From Stomoxys calcitrans (Eukaryota > Arthropoda > Insecta > Diptera > Muscidae), in the NCBI RefSeq assembly GCF_963082655.1, contig NC_081553.1:227429827-227493826 (forward strand): a stretch of 64,000 nucleotides of DNA, given 5' to 3'. Positions 20,178-32,860 of this stretch are shown here, piece by piece. Below the pieces are notes generated by a model. It had not been told where the DNA came from. It ran no database searches and was given only the letters and a program-made list of their open reading frames with translations. How positions within the stretch are numbered: the first letter of the stretch is position 1; each line of letters begins with the position of its first letter. The position numbers were made by a program, and so were the translations under genes.

Positions 20178-21244
20178 CAACAGCCATATATCCTCTTTTT
20201 CAACCAATGTTAAGCTTTTAAATTTTTATGCTCTAAACCTCCTATAAACAGGCCAGCTGTCCTTTATCAGAAAGGACATTTGAGCGATTTTTAGCCTTTT
20301 AAGACAAACAAACCGGCATGCTATAGAATTTGATGTTTAAATAATTTGACAAAATCTACCGAATATGCTCAACTCATACATTGATAACAAATGTTGCCAT
20401 AAAGGATTGGGACTTTAAAAACCACCACCAACCCAAGTTATCCTTTCCGTCTCTCCTGCCTCAGCAACCATTGATAATGGTCTCTAATAAAAAAACTTAA
20501 GATTTGATGTTATGACACTTAAATATGGTGCCACACTTTGACAAGGGTGCTGCGACCCAGCCCATTACCCCCGAAAGGAAGAACAGAAGTGGTGGTGGTA
20601 CAGTGGATGACGATGATGAGCAGATTCGAGTAGAGTGGGTGACAAACCAATTGGAATATTATACAACATCGTCCAAATGAGAGGCTATTATTTTTATTTA
20701 CTTGACTGAATGGCAGTGTTTTTTGTTTTCGTTCTGCTCAGCTCATAATCTAAACAGGGAGTGATTAAAATTTTACGGTCATACAAATGTCAAAAGAGTT
20801 GTAAGGCGTTATGACACAACAACATTGATGATGTTGATGTGTTGCTGCTTGGCTTTGTCATTGCCACCGCCTGCCGTCAACCACACAACAGAGATTCACA
20901 GTCACATACTTTGGGAATTTAACAGAGCCCTCATGATGCCAACGACGACTCCCCTTTCACCAGAGTTTTATGGGAGAATAGCAGCAGCTGAAACTAAGGT
21001 CCACAATGATGAATAAAATAAAATGTGTTGAGAGTTTTGTGTGGCAAGGACTTGGAAAAAGTCAATGGACTGCTGGTTTCTTGTCATGGGCGTAGTAGAA
21101 TTGGTTTTTGGAGGTGGGGGAATGAGTTTCCATACAACAATTTCCTATCCCTTTATAAAATACCAGCTGAAACGAGTCCGCTCCGCTGCGTCGTCTTTCA
21201 CACTGCAATACCTTTTATCAAGGGTGATTTTTTTTGTCTGTATG
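20178..21244. other. No recognisable gene
   Basis: Unannotated DNA with a GATGATGTTGATG simple stretch near 20825. No gene, terminal repeat or RT block was recognised. Confidence 0.35.
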
Positions 21245-21388
21245 GGGAGTCATACAGACAGTTCTCCCTTCCCTCACTAGTAGCCAAGACGCTTGAGGGA
21301 CTACTGCTCCCAAGCCTCGTTGTAGAATTTCCATTCGCCGAGCATCAGCATGGATTTCGAAGACTTAGTCGGGTCCTTTCTAGGCTTC
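21245..21388 (+). pseudogene. Jockey-type RT fragment (finger region)
   Basis: The plus strand reads ESYRQFSLPSLVAKTLEGLL, then LPSLVVEFPFAEHQHGFRRL. These are the jockey-clade blocks sYRPiSLLSPVAKtLE.LLLP and eHQHGFRkl. Upstream and downstream RT sequence is missing on this strand. It abuts a fragment on the opposite strand at about 21390. Confidence 0.72.
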
Positions 21389-21780
21389 GGTAGCGGGATC
21401 ACTTTGCCCATCTTCCAGACATTGGGTACTATAAGAGTGTTTAAATCCATACATCGGGTACCATAAGAGTGTTCAAAGACAGGAGAGTTGTAAGGTACGC
21501 AACTCAAGGTTGATCCAGACTCCTCAGCATCAGTTTGGAGATACCGTCGGGACCCAACGCCTTGAATGACTTGGTACCATGTATAACATTTGTAACTTCA
21601 TCCACGGATACTTGCAATGGCTGTCCATCGGTTCGTGGCCAAAAGTGACTGAGGTCCTGCAATCCCTTCCTCCAGCATTCGAGAGTTACTTACCAGTAGA
21701 CCACAGCTTGCCTACACCGGTACCTAAGTTACAATACTCCAAGTGTTCCTACCACAAACTCTGCTTATATTCATTGACTA
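21389..21780 (-). pseudogene. Jockey-type RT fragment, opposite strand
   Basis: The minus strand reads QPLQVSVDEVTNVIHGTKSF, then KALGPDGISKLMLRSL, and, after a rearranged stretch with a doubled AGTGTT..ATCCATAC unit, NVWKMGKVIPLPKPRKDPTK. These are the RT blocks just before the YRPISLLS block found on the plus strand next door. The two fragments are therefore consecutive parts of one domain in head-to-head orientation. Confidence 0.7.
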
Positions 21781-21788
21781 CGCTGCTT

Positions 21789-23201
21789 GTTATACCCTCC
21801 ACCATAGGATGGGGGTATACTAATTTCGTCATTCTGTTTGTAACACCTCGAAATATGCGTCTAAGACCCCATAAAGTATATATATTCTTGATCGTTGTAA
21901 CATTTTAAGTCGAACTAGCCATGTCCGTCCGTCTGTCCGTCCGTCCATCTGTCTGTCGAAAGCAATCTAACTTTTGAAGGAGTAGAGCTAGCCGCTTGAA
22001 ATTTTGCACAAATACTTCTTATTGGTGTAGGTCGGTTGGGATTGTAAATGGGCCAAATCGGTCCATGTTTTGATATTGCTGCCATATAAACCGATCTTGG
22101 GTCTTGACTTTTTGGGCCTCTAGAGGGCGCAATTCTCATCCGATTTGACTGAAATTTTGCACATAGTGTTTTGATATCACTTCCAACAACTTTGCTAAGT
22201 ATGGTTCAAATCGGTCCATAACCTGATATAGCTGCTATATAAACCGATCTTGGGTCTTGACTTCTTGAGCTTTTAGAAGGCCTAATTCCTATCCGATTTG
22301 GCTGTAATTTTGCACGTGGTGTTTTGGTATCACTTCCAACATTTATGCGAAGTATGGTCCAAATCGATCCATAACCTGATATAGCTGGCATATAAACCGA
22401 TTTTGGGTCTTGACTTCTTGAGCCTCTAGAGGGCGCAATTCTCGTCCGATTTGACTAAAATTTTGCACATAGTGTTTTGATATCACTTCCAACATTTATG
22501 CGAAGTATGGTCCAAAACGCTCCATACCCTGATATAGCTGCTATATAAACCGATCTTGGGTCTTGACTTCTTGAGCTTTTAGAAGGCGCAATTCCTATCC
22601 GATTTGGCTGTAATTTTGCACGTGGTGTTTTGGTATCACTTCCAACATTTATGCGAAGTATGGTCCAAATCGGTCCATAACCTGATATAGCTGCTATATA
22701 AACCGATCTTGGGTTTTGACTTCTTGAGCTTTTAGAAGGCGCAATTCCTATCCGATTTGGCTGTAATTTGGCACGTGGTGTTTTGGTATCACTTCTAACA
22801 TTTATGCGAAGTATGGTCCAAAACGCTCCGTACCCTGATATAGCTGCCATATGAACGGATCTGGGATCTTGAGTTCTTGAGCCTCTAGAGAGCGCAATTC
22901 TCATCCGATTTGGCACAGATTTTGTACAACGGCTTCTCCCATGGCCTTCAACATACGTGTGCACTAGAATCTGAATCGATCTATAGCTTGACACAGCTCC
23001 CATATAAAACGATCTCCCGATTTTGCTTCTTGAGCCCCGAATCGGACAATAACTTGATATAGCTTCACCTCCTCCTCCGTCCATATTCATTATTCTTTGT
23101 TTGCCTAAAAAGAGATACTGCGCAAAGAACTCGACAGATGCGATCCATGGTGGAGGGTATATAAGATTCGGCCCGGCCGAACTTAGCACGCTCTTACTTG
23201 T
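21789..23201 (+). mobile_element. Helentron-like element, full length (subfamily A)
   Basis: The 5' TATACCCTCCACCAT (21791-21805) has a perfect 15-bp inverted partner ATGGTGGAGGGTATA (23147-23161). This is followed by the perfect stem-loop TTCGGCC-C-GGCCGAA and CTTAGCACGCTCTTACTTG. The first 170 bp carry AAAGTATATATATTCTTGAT and TAGCCATGTCCGTCC, very like Drosophila INE-1-type 5' ends. About seven monomers follow, with TTCTTGAG and CGATTTGGCTGTAATTTTGC marks. A 278-codon open frame on the minus strand (22455-23291) is a by-product of the 3n-length monomer. Confidence 0.9.
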
Positions 23202-23312
23202 TTTTAGATTCAGCTCGCTGATCTGGTTGGCCACCAGCCACTTGGCCCCACAACTGGATATCAGATCGTTTTCTACACTCAAATTTCTCAATTTTACACC
23301 GACTTTGCCATT

Positions 23313-23983
23313 ATTGGTCTATATATCCATTTGGCGGGCTTTTATAAACCGATTCGGACCAAACTTGGTTTGGATGTTGGATGCAACAGTAAAAGTCATT
23401 GTGCCAAAGGTCATCAGCCAAATTCGGGAAGAATAGCGCCCTATAGGGGCTGTTGCAGTAAAATCGGGAGATCGGTTTATATGGGAGCTATATTCAGCCC
23501 ATATTTGACATGTATCTTGAATGACCTAGGAGAAGTCGTTGTACAAAATTTCAGGCAAAACTGATAATAACAGCGCTCTCCAGGCCCAGGAAGTATAATC
23601 GAGAGATTGGTTTGTGTGGGAGCTATATCAGGTTATGAACTAATTAGACCATACTGTCACAGTTGTTGCAAGTCAAAACAACACACTTCATGCAAAATTT
23701 CAGCCAAATCTGATAAAAATTACGCTCTCTAGAGGATCAAACAGTATAATCGGGAGATGGGTTTATATGGCAGCTATATCAGGTTATGAACCCATTTGAA
23801 CCATACTTAGCGCCGTTGTTGATACACTAAGTCAGCGGATTAGAATTGCGCCCTCCAGGGGCTCAAGAAGTCAAGACCCATACATCAAAACATGGATTGA
23901 TATGGCCCAGATCAATATAACGATGAATTACAAACGGAATGACGAAATTAGTACACCCCCATACTATGGTGGAGGGTATAAAA
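23313..23983 (-). mobile_element. Helentron-like element (subfamily A), 3'-truncated
   Basis: On the minus strand it starts with TATACCCTCCACCAT (23980-23966) and carries four or more monomers before losing homology near 23313. The CTGTCCGTCC block is deleted: the 5' end jumps straight into a monomer at about 23900. No stem-loop end is present. It faces the 3' end of the copy ending at 23201. Confidence 0.8.
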
Positions 23984-25252
23984 ATGAAGTACCCTATTCT
24001 CAGCACGAGAAGTACCCTATTCTCCGCCGCTATTGAGTCTATAGGCAACAAAGAAACGAATCGTAAAATTTTCAATAAAAGTCAAATTTAGACGATTTTG
24101 AGGCAATTTTTCTAAAATAAGGAATTTACTTAATTTTTCTATAAAAACCATTTTTATAAAAATGGTGATATTTGGATCATTTCTGAAATTTGATTTTCTA
24201 CGCCCCTGATTATTTTCCAAAAGAAAACTTCGATTTTCAACCCAATCCGTGCACGCATATGTGTTCTTCATCCCAGCACTCCAAGGGGTCGTAGCGCCTT
24301 TGTGCCTGTTTCATGCATTCCCTTTCGAAGCCATTGAAATGTTTCCCTTGGACAAGGGGAGGGGGATAAGCTGAGTTGAGCGTCGTTCGTATTGCACGTT
24401 TTGTAACTTCAATAAAAGATAAAAACCACTTGCGACATGCGTTTCACATTTAATGTGCTTATAATGTTTTCGAATTATGCTCTTGTATGCCATTCCGGGG
24501 CAATAAGATTTCGCAGCTCTTAACTGAAACAAATGGCAAAGCATCCATAGTTGCCATGGTAATTGTTGGTTTAACTGTTATTGCAGTCCCTTTTGTAGAA
24601 AGGAAGGATGGGGGAGGGCCACGAAACACTCTGAGATGGGAGGTAGTTCAGACTCATTTTATGTGTGTGAACTCATTGTAAAAGGGGGTGTGTATGTGTA
24701 TGTGTGTGTGCAGTTGTACTTTGTACTTTTGAAATCTTTCACTCGGTAATCCTGTAAAAGTCACCCACGTACTCACTGTTGAAGCAAACTGACGTGCAGT
24801 TTTATTCAAGGTAAAGTTTTAGTGTTCCCATAATCCAATTTTATACAAAACCGTCTTTACCTTTTCCCACATGGCCATGGCAATGGGCCAAGAACTTTTC
24901 ATATGGCCATCAGCTGCTTAATGAAACTAAAGCAAAAACTAAACTTTGTAGACTATGAGCAAAATGGTGATATGAAACTGTGGTATTTCATTTCTGATAT
25001 TTGAAGGGGGATTTTAAGACAACTTTTAAAAACGGGGAGTGTTGATGGCCTCCTCCCCAAGCAACCTTCACGTTGATCTAGACTGATCGTGACAATATGG
25101 GACTAAACTGAAAGGTAGTTGCGGTACTGTTCTCGCAAACTGCCGTTCATCTGAGGGTCGAATCTGAAATTTTGAAAATTGACTAAAAATTTCTGGGGCG
25201 CAAGGAAACTTAAAGACAAATTGCGACCATATGGAACTTAAAGGAAAGCAAT
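23984..25252. other. No recognisable gene
   Basis: AT-rich unannotated sequence with a (TG)n-like run near 24690-24710. Nothing with gene structure is recognised. Confidence 0.35.
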
Positions 25253-25281
25253 TTGGACGGGATCAGGGTGATCCCGTCCAA
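25253..25281. other. Perfect 13-bp inverted repeat with 3-nt loop
   Basis: TTGGACGGGATCA, GGG, TGATCCCGTCCAA. It lies just outside the RT pseudogene at 25310-26060. It could be a cruciform or a snap-back duplication scar. No flanking T-run suggests a terminator. Confidence 0.7.
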
Positions 25282-25309
25282 GTGGGAACTCCCGTGTCTT
25301 GTATCTTCG

Positions 25310-26060
25310 AGTGAAGAGCATCAGCTCCGTCTTTCTACCCATTTCTGGTAGATCATAGCGACAATCTCCTCATTGACCCTTCCATGATCTCGCTGATCTA
25401 AAACGACATCGTCTGCATAAGCGATTGTCTTTCTGCCATCTCTGCCAAGATCCAACAGGAATCGGCGAGAACTCCCTTCCCTGTCAACTACCTTCTGTCC
25501 ACACTATCTCACAGGTTCGAATTAATAATCCTGCCATAAAGTGAAGGTGAATCCCCGTGCGGTCCAGTGCGGCGACTATCGATACTATCTCTCTCTCTCT
25601 CTCTCTTCTTGAAAAATGAGGGTACTTCCAGCTCAATTTCGAAGAAGGTCGCCATAGGGTACTCCTTTTGTCGAAGGGAGGGATCTCGACTTCCAGTACC
25701 AATTCGTGAAGGACCGATTCAACCATCCTGCCTTTGAGCTATGTGTGTTGTATCCCACTGAAGCTCTCCAGGTCAGTCCCCATCTCACCTTCTTGTCATT
25801 CAGTCTTTCCAGTGTTTCCAGTGTTTTGAGTAAAAACGATGACAGACTAATGGGCCTATAATCCTTCGTCGTGCTGTGTTTTTTTCTCCCCTTGGCATAT
25901 GGGACCATGCCAGGCTCGCCCGGAAAATACATTCTACCCAGGACAGGATGACTCCGAGGTACTTCTGCACCAGTGCCGTGATAATACCGTCATGCCGGAA
26001 AATGCGGACTTCCCACACTAACTTCTCATGATGAGGCCATCCGTCAAGGCCGCATATTTA
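25310..26060 (-). pseudogene. Reverse transcriptase pseudogene (R1/jockey-like)
   Basis: The minus strand contains, in order, GMVPYAKGRKKHSTTKDYRP, ISLSSFLLKTLETLERL, a VESVLHELVLEVE block, and TIAYADDVVLDQRDHGR near 25390-25425. The YADD active site is intact, but the order is broken by frameshifts, an expanded (CT)n run at 25586-25606 and missing blocks such as PQG. It is a relic of an R1- or jockey-related LINE. Confidence 0.75.
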
Positions 26061-27804
26061 GGTACTGCGTCATCTTGAATATGAGGTCATTAAAAGTAGA
26101 GAACGAATTTGCTAATCGACAAAATTTTTCTATGATAATCACTTAGTGAGGTCTTTTTTCTATACAATTTCGGAATTTGGCCTTAATAGGTGGGGACAGT
26201 AGGAACATACGAAGTCTGCCACAGAAATATTTTGGCTTAAACAAGCCACTGTGTAAAGCCTAATAACACCTTTCACTGCAAGAAAAATTTAATTGCTTAA
26301 TGTCACGGCCAGAAATAAGACCCATAATGCTGAATGGCTATCGAGAATTTGTGGCAGGGCGAAAGTTGTTTGTTCGTGTAAAATGGGCCAAAGTTGCCGC
26401 ATGCCGTGCGTATGGTTGATGGTTACAAGTGTCCAAACAGCATTTGTAATTGTTTGCGTTTGTAACTTTTTAATTGTTGCCACAATGTTCATTCGAAGTG
26501 CGGAGGAGTTCTAAGGCCACGGTACAAAATAGAAAATTTCCAGAATCTCATGGCAAACAAAGTCATCTGGTTATTTACATCATGGTCTTTTAAGGGGACA
26601 ATGGAAGGTAAAATGGAAGATCCTGCTTAATCCAAAGGCACGTTTGGTATCCCTCTGAGCTTTGGTCTTCACACAGATGAAGTGGTTTAGGTTTATTTTA
26701 ATTATTTCTCACCCTCATCATATGCAAAGGGATACGATTTTGGTTTTTCTTTCGCCTTGAAAAGTTTTGCGGTGCGGAATTAATAATCCTTTGTTAGTCT
26801 TCTTAGAATGACCTACCTTAGCAAAGTAGCAACCCCTGCGGACTAACACAACGTGCATCAGTCCAGCAAAATGGTGTAGTCAAAGCTTTGACGCACAAAA
26901 TTGTAAAAATGTATGTTTTGTCCTTCGTTGTTCTTCTACTTCTTCTTATTTTACTGCAGCATTACATTATTAACTTAAGTTGAAGTCCCTTTTGGCATAA
27001 ATTTTAACGCCTTCTAAATGTGATGGCATACGTCAATGTCAGCACTATATAACAATGCGAAATTAACAAGCGCGGCAGTAAGAGCTGCACAAGTTGGCCC
27101 AGAGTTCAAAGCAGCAGCTGTGTGCATCAGGATAAAAAACCGCGAGCAAGAGTCAAGGAGCAAAAAAAAACAAAACCTGGCAAGAAACACAACCTTATCG
27201 CACAATAACAGTGAAAACCGACCCTGAGCTAGGCACCACAACCAGCGAACGTTGTACGGAAGGGAGACACAAAGCGACAGACAGAACCATAAGGTAGTCG
27301 GGCCCACCTTGATAAAATTGCCTTGAAACAGGCAGGTGGGGGAGAAATTGAAACGGCCCAGCACACATTATTTTCGTTTTGTCTCCAACCGTAACGTAGT
27401 GGCTTTAAAGCTTAGGCAAATTATCCTTCGTCCTACCCCACAGGCCAGTTTTCCTCTTCGCTTCTCTGTCTTATCTTGGCCCAAATTTTCTTTTGCAACT
27501 AAAAACAATTTGGCAAGTTTTGCCAACTTTTTCAGGTCTTTGTAGACTTTGCCATAATACTTCAACCAGGGTTATTTTGGAATTTTGGAATTTTGGTTAT
27601 TGCTCGCATGGTTACTTAAAAAAGAAAACTTGGTATTTCTGTGCGAGCTCGTTGTTCTATCTGCTGCTTCTTTTTTTGCCACAATAATTTTTCTAAATTA
27701 TGCCATAAACGTTTCATTAATTTTTCTCAATGAACTGCAAAAGGAAATAACATCAGCTGAAGACTGAAGAAAATCCCAGCAAAACTTCTGATTAAGGCAT
27801 ATGA
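26061..27804. other. No recognisable gene
   Basis: I see no domain, splice-consistent exon pair or repeat structure. Overlapping open frames near 27014-27364 occur on both strands and have no recognisable content. Confidence 0.35.
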
Positions 27805-29935
27805 AATATTTTTTTATGAAATTTTCTCTTAAAACAAAATATCTTTTAAAATTTTCTTTAAAGACAAAATTTCTATGAAATTTTCTCCAAAGATCAAATT
27901 TTAATGAAATTTTCTCTAACGAAAGAATTTCAAAAGAAAATTAGTATTTAGAGAACATTTCATGAAAATTCTTTCGTTAAAGAAAATTTGATCTTTTGAC
28001 AAAATTTGATCACTAAAGACAAAATTTCTAAGAAATGTTCTATAATGAAAAATTTTCTATGAAAAAATTTCTCTAAAGACAAAATTTCCATGAAATTTTT
28101 CCTTAAGAAACATTTGTGTGGCATGGTGGATCACGATTTCTGACACACCATGCATCTTTGTAAAATTTCCTGAAATTTCAGAGAAATTTCTCTAAGGGCA
28201 AATTTCAGTGAAATTATCTCTAAGGACAAGATTTCATTGAAATTTTCTCCAAGGATAAAAATTTCAGTGAAATTTTCTCTAGGGACAAAATTTCAGTGAA
28301 ATTTTCTCTGAGGACAAAATTTCAGTGAATTTTTCTCTAAGGGCAAAAAGGCAGTGAAATGTTGTATTAAGGCAAAATTTCATGAAATTTACTCTAAATA
28401 CAAAATTTCCATGAAATTTTCTCTAAATACAAAATTTCCATGAAACTTTATCTAAAGACAAAATTTTCATGAAATTTTCTCTAAAGACAAAAATTTCGCT
28501 TAAGACAAAATTTCCATGAAATTTCTTTAAAAAAAAAACAAAATTTCCATGAAATTTTCTCTAAAGCAAAATTTCCATGAAATTTTCTCTAAAGCAAAAT
28601 TTCAATGAAATTTTCTCTAAAGCAAAATTTCCATGAAGTTTTTCTCCAATGACAAAATTTTCACTTCGTGATAAAATTTCAGGATTTTAATTAAATCTTG
28701 GGATTTTATTTAATCAAACCCCATCATTTTTTAAAATCATAAAATTTTAAAAAAATCTCAGGGTCTTAAAAAAATTCGCAAGATTTACATAAAATCCCAG
28801 AATTTTCACAAAATTGTAAAATTTTAATAAAGCCCAGGATTAACATAAAATCTTAGGATTTTTATAAAGTCGCAGGATTTTAATAAACTTCCAGGGCAAT
28901 AATAAAATGACAAGATTTTCATAAAAACCCAGAATTTTCATAACCCAGGATTTTTCATAAAATACCGATTTAAAGAATCGTCTATTATTTTTTAAAAAAT
29001 CCCTCGGTTTGTATAAAATTCCCAGAATCTACATATACCCCACTATTCAATGAAATCTCACAATTTAAATTTTTTTTTAATTTCCCAATTTTTATAAAAT
29101 ACTCCAATTTTTATTTTTAAATTAAAATTTTATAATTTAACAAATTCGAAAGATATTTTTAATCCCAGAGTTTTTTTTTATAAAATCACAGCATTTTATT
29201 TAGATCCCAGATCTTTTTAAAATCCAAGAATTTTTTTGAAAATTCCAGGATTTTTTTTAAATCCCAGAGTTTTTTCAGGATTTTTTTAACCCCAGAGATT
29301 TTACAAAATCCCAGACTTTTGATAAAATCCCAAGTTTTCATAAAATCCCAGAGTTTTCATAAAATCCCAGACTTTTGATAAAATCCCAGAGTTTTCATAA
29401 AATCCCAGAGTTTTCATAAAATCCCAGGATTTTCATAAAATCCCAGGATTTTCATAAAATCTCAGGATTTTTATAAAATCCCAGGATTTTTATAAAATCC
29501 CAGGATTTTTGTTAAATCCCAGGATTTTTTTAAATTTTAGGATTTAGGATATAAAATTTAGGATTTATAAAATTTTAGGATTTAGGATGAAATCCCAAAG
29601 TTTTCATAAAATTCCACAAATCGTAATAAATTCTACAATTTTTTCAAAGTACTACAACATTTATAAAAAGTTCAGGATTTTCATAGGATCCCAGGATTTT
29701 TAGAAAATCCTATAACTTAAAAAATTCTCAGTATTTGGATCATATCCCAGTATTAATAAAATTTTCTCTAAAGACAAAATTTTCATAAAATTTTCTCTAA
29801 AGACAATATTTTCATAAAATTTTCTCTAAAGTCAAATTTTCCGCAAAATGTTTTCTAAAAACAAAATTTTTATTAAATTTTCCCTTAAATCAAATTTACC
29901 ATAAATTTTTCTTTAGAGACCAAATTTTCATATGG
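27805..29935. repeat. 2.1-kb minisatellite of two interspersed monomer types
   Basis: From 27805 to about 28680 the unit is about 30 bp: GAAATTTTCTCTAAAG followed by ACAAAATTTCCAT. From about 28680 to 29755 it changes to a 19-22 bp unit, ATAAAATCCCAGGATTTTC. It then returns to the first type (TTTTCTCTAAAGACAAAATT) to 29935. The second array is most regular at 29280-29520. The monomers are non-coding and very AT-rich. One stretch near 28110-28160 (GTGTGGCATGGTGGATCACG) interrupts the first array. Short pieces of the first type also occur at 33060-33240. Confidence 0.9.
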
Positions 29936-30099
29936 TGATACAGTGTGACCTTTTTCCTCGTTGAAGGATGCGACATAATTTTCCCGAAAATGGATCTCCT
30001 TGCCTTTCGCAGGATAAATTGCATGGGGAGACCGGGGCAGGAGTCTACATTAAGTCTTTTAGTAAGGTTGCAGTGTCTTTCAGATATAGGTCTTCGTCA

Positions 30100-30550
30100 C
30101 CTCGATGGCACTAGAGAAGATGTCGCATCCCCCCTTACCCCAATTTTCAAAAACGCCAAAAAACACAAAATTGGTTTAAAACTTTGGGGACGCCCTACCC
30201 CAAAACCCATCCAAACGGACATGTTTACCGATTGGGATAATATATGGGTATCAACTGAAAGGTATTAAAAGTAGAGTACGAACTTGATATAACTATTCAA
30301 CCTGCCAAGTCAGGGGGCCCGTCCCACCGCCAAATACCGCTAAAAAATTACATGTTCACTGATTGGGGCAATATGGGTATCAAAATGAAAGGTAATTGGA
30401 AGTAAAATATGAAACTTATATAAAAATTTGGTCCTAAATTTCCAATGGGGCCGCCCTAACCCAAAAATCACCCACTAACGGACATGTAGGACAATCGGGA
30501 TGGTATAGAATTCCAACCAAAGGAACTTGAGAGTAGAATACGAAATTGAT
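30100..30550 (-). repeat. Repeat family G, copy 1
   Basis: Degenerate tandem units contain ACGGACATGTTTACCGATTG, ATATGGGTATCAACTGAAAG and AGTAGAGTACGAA, with poly-C tracts (CCCCAAAACCCA). It is the reverse orientation of the units at 47105-48290. No coding potential. Confidence 0.7.
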
Positions 30551-32209
30551 ATGAAAGGTTGGGATTTATTTCCAGGCGCAGCAACTTTTCAATATTTGCG
30601 CATCTTTATTTAGGCTATGTACTATAAATAGTTTTGCTGGGTTTAACAGCTTATTCAACAATTCAACTTTAACCAATATCCACATCTCGAATAGGTAGTG
30701 GCAAATGGGCGGATAAACTTCTAGACGGTCATAAAAACGTAAAAGTCATTAGAATGCGCTAGGGAATTTCAAATGTTCTCTTATTTAACATTGCCACGTA
30801 CAGGCACTCTGACTGCTGACTGACACTTATCGAATGTTCAGACAGACTACAGTTCGTCGTACCTTAAGCTGAACTTTAAGAAGGCGGATGGGCGGATAAA
30901 AACTACAAATAGACGGCAAAATTGATATGCAAGAAAGAGGTGGTATTACCCCTCCCCTACCTTGCATTGCCTTAACAGTGGGGCTATATTTGTGCCAAAA
31001 ATCATTACCAATGGTGTTATGGAAAGAACTTACGGTTGCTGCTTAACGATATCACTAATCATAGACTTTAGTATTCCATACATTGGGTAAAAACCTCCAG
31101 GGAGTTGATATTTGTTGCTTTGGCTGTAAAATTTGCAAGGGTGGTTGCCAGCATAGCAGCTAAGGCCTGTTAGGTATTACCCCCCACCCCTTATTTGGCT
31201 AGACTACAAGTTGGGTTGTAAAGTGGGTTTAGGTAAATGCGATGGCATTTAGAATAAAAATTAAAACAAAGTCTTATCAATTTAATCTACTGTGAGTTAT
31301 AGTTGGTTTAACTTCAAAAAGCATTTTGCCGAGCTTATAAATTGTAATGAGTTTTGATAGCATGGGGATTTATAGGACAAACAGAGAGGCGCACACACAC
31401 AAACGTAGTAAAGCATCTATAGTCTATTTGGTTAGCTTTCTGCTCATATGAATTCACAATGGAATTTGCCATGGTTTCGTTGAGACTTCCTGTGCAATCT
31501 AACGTTTAGCAGAAACTTATAAATTAAACGGGGGGTGTGTTTGTGGCAGAGAGGGATTGTGGGGGTGGAAAGGGGTTAGATTAAGTAACTTTTATTGGTA
31601 AACTTTGTATCTGCGCTTGGGGAAACTTTCGAAGGAGAGAGATCTACAGAGGTATGATTAACTGTATAAACGCCCGCTATAAACTTTGAAGTCCTTTGAC
31701 TGTAAACACGGGGATGGTTTGGTCCCCTTGCTGTTGGGAAATACTTTTCCATTTGCCTGTTAATGAGTTAAATTTTTAATATAAATAATTTCAACAGAGA
31801 TATTTAATTTAAACATTTTTATGTCGTTTGCTTTGACTTTTGTTTTTGCTTTTGATGGTGCGGAATGTCGTTTTTATTATTCGTAGAGCACATACTGTGC
31901 TGATTTAGATAACTGAAAAACGTTGAATAAATGTGGTAGCAGTAAAGAGTGTAGTTGGTTTTCATATGATTGTTTAAAAATGCAATAGCTTATACGATTT
32001 GAATTAATTTTTATCAAGAGTTTGACAGGTGTATGCAGTTTGGGAGATATACACATTTTACGTTTAAAGTGCCGAATTTTGAATAGTAGTCTCAACTGAA
32101 GTTGAACTACATTTCATAAACAGCCATAAATTTAAGCACATACGTACATGAAAAGGAGATACAAGCATTTTAAGTTTTGAATATAAATAAAGGGTCTTTA
32201 TTCCTGTGA
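30551..32209. other. No recognisable gene
   Basis: I see no gene, terminal repeat or tandem structure beyond short AT-rich stretches. Confidence 0.35.
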
Positions 32210-32860
32210 AAGTACGTTCGATGCCGCTATATACGGCCACCACGGGAACGCTTGCAGAAGTTCCGACGCTGAATCCAATTTTCGACGGTTTTCAAATATA
32301 TATTGACCGATACTGCTGCAATTTCACGTTCGATATTCGTTCGAAGTTCATCTACCTTCGCTGGCTTGTCGGCATAGACCATAGAAATTAGGTTACATAC
32401 AGGATAGTCCAACGGCTTCAAATAGCATGACCGAGGCGGCCAATCGACTTGCCAAGTTCTCCAAATTTGGTTTCCAAAAAATTGATTGTGGTCCTAATAT
32501 GGACTTGCAGGACATTTGATTCCAACATGCCCTCCAAGTCCATATCACACAATTGGGGCCAAAAATATTGTGTAATCATAGAGCGATAGCGATTCCCATT
32601 CACAGTATCGTGCGGGTCTTGATCATCAAGGAAGAAGTACTGCCTAATGACGCCGCCAGCTTATAAACCGCACCAAACTGTAATACTTTTGGGATGCAAT
32701 TATGACTCATGGAGTACGTTTGGATTGCTGTCTGACCAACAACGCATATTGTGCCTCGTCGTAGCGCTCCTAACGTTGAGTCCACTAACTCCGAATTTCT
32801 GTAGAAAATTTGAAAAATTTCGACCCATTGTTGATGAAACGACAAACCTTTGCTGAAGAG
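32210..32860 (-). pseudogene. Tc1/mariner-type transposase pseudogene
   Basis: Minus-strand pieces in different frames give CRSATTRHNMRCWSDSNP-like sequence, LHPKSITVWCGL, AGGVIRQYFF, VNGNRYRSMITQYFWPQL, MDLEGMLES, WPPRSCYLKPLDYPVCNL and VYADKPAKVDELRTNIEREI, then the C-terminal VENWIQRR. This matches fly mariner-like transposases: VNGdRYRsMIt.f.wPqL, then WPPRSCDLTPLDyFLWG. The first and second catalytic acidic motifs are lost or unreadable, and the third Asp block has FLWG changed to PVCN. It was a cut-and-paste transposase and is now dead. No inverted termini were identified. Confidence 0.82.

Noticed and set aside
22455..23291. 278-codon open frame on the minus strand with 51-residue internal repeats (SRSQDPRSVYMAAISG type)
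   Set aside because: It follows the 153-bp monomer of the Helentron-like array. The same peptide appears in many copies on whichever strand opposes the element, with no start, domain or splice context. It is a by-product of repeat length.
27014..27364. 116-codon minus-strand frame rich in hydrophobic residues
   Set aside because: It overlaps frames on the other strand, has no recognised family and no splice or promoter support.
29945..30268. 107-codon frame after the minisatellite
   Set aside because: It runs straight into family G repeats and has no domain-like features.
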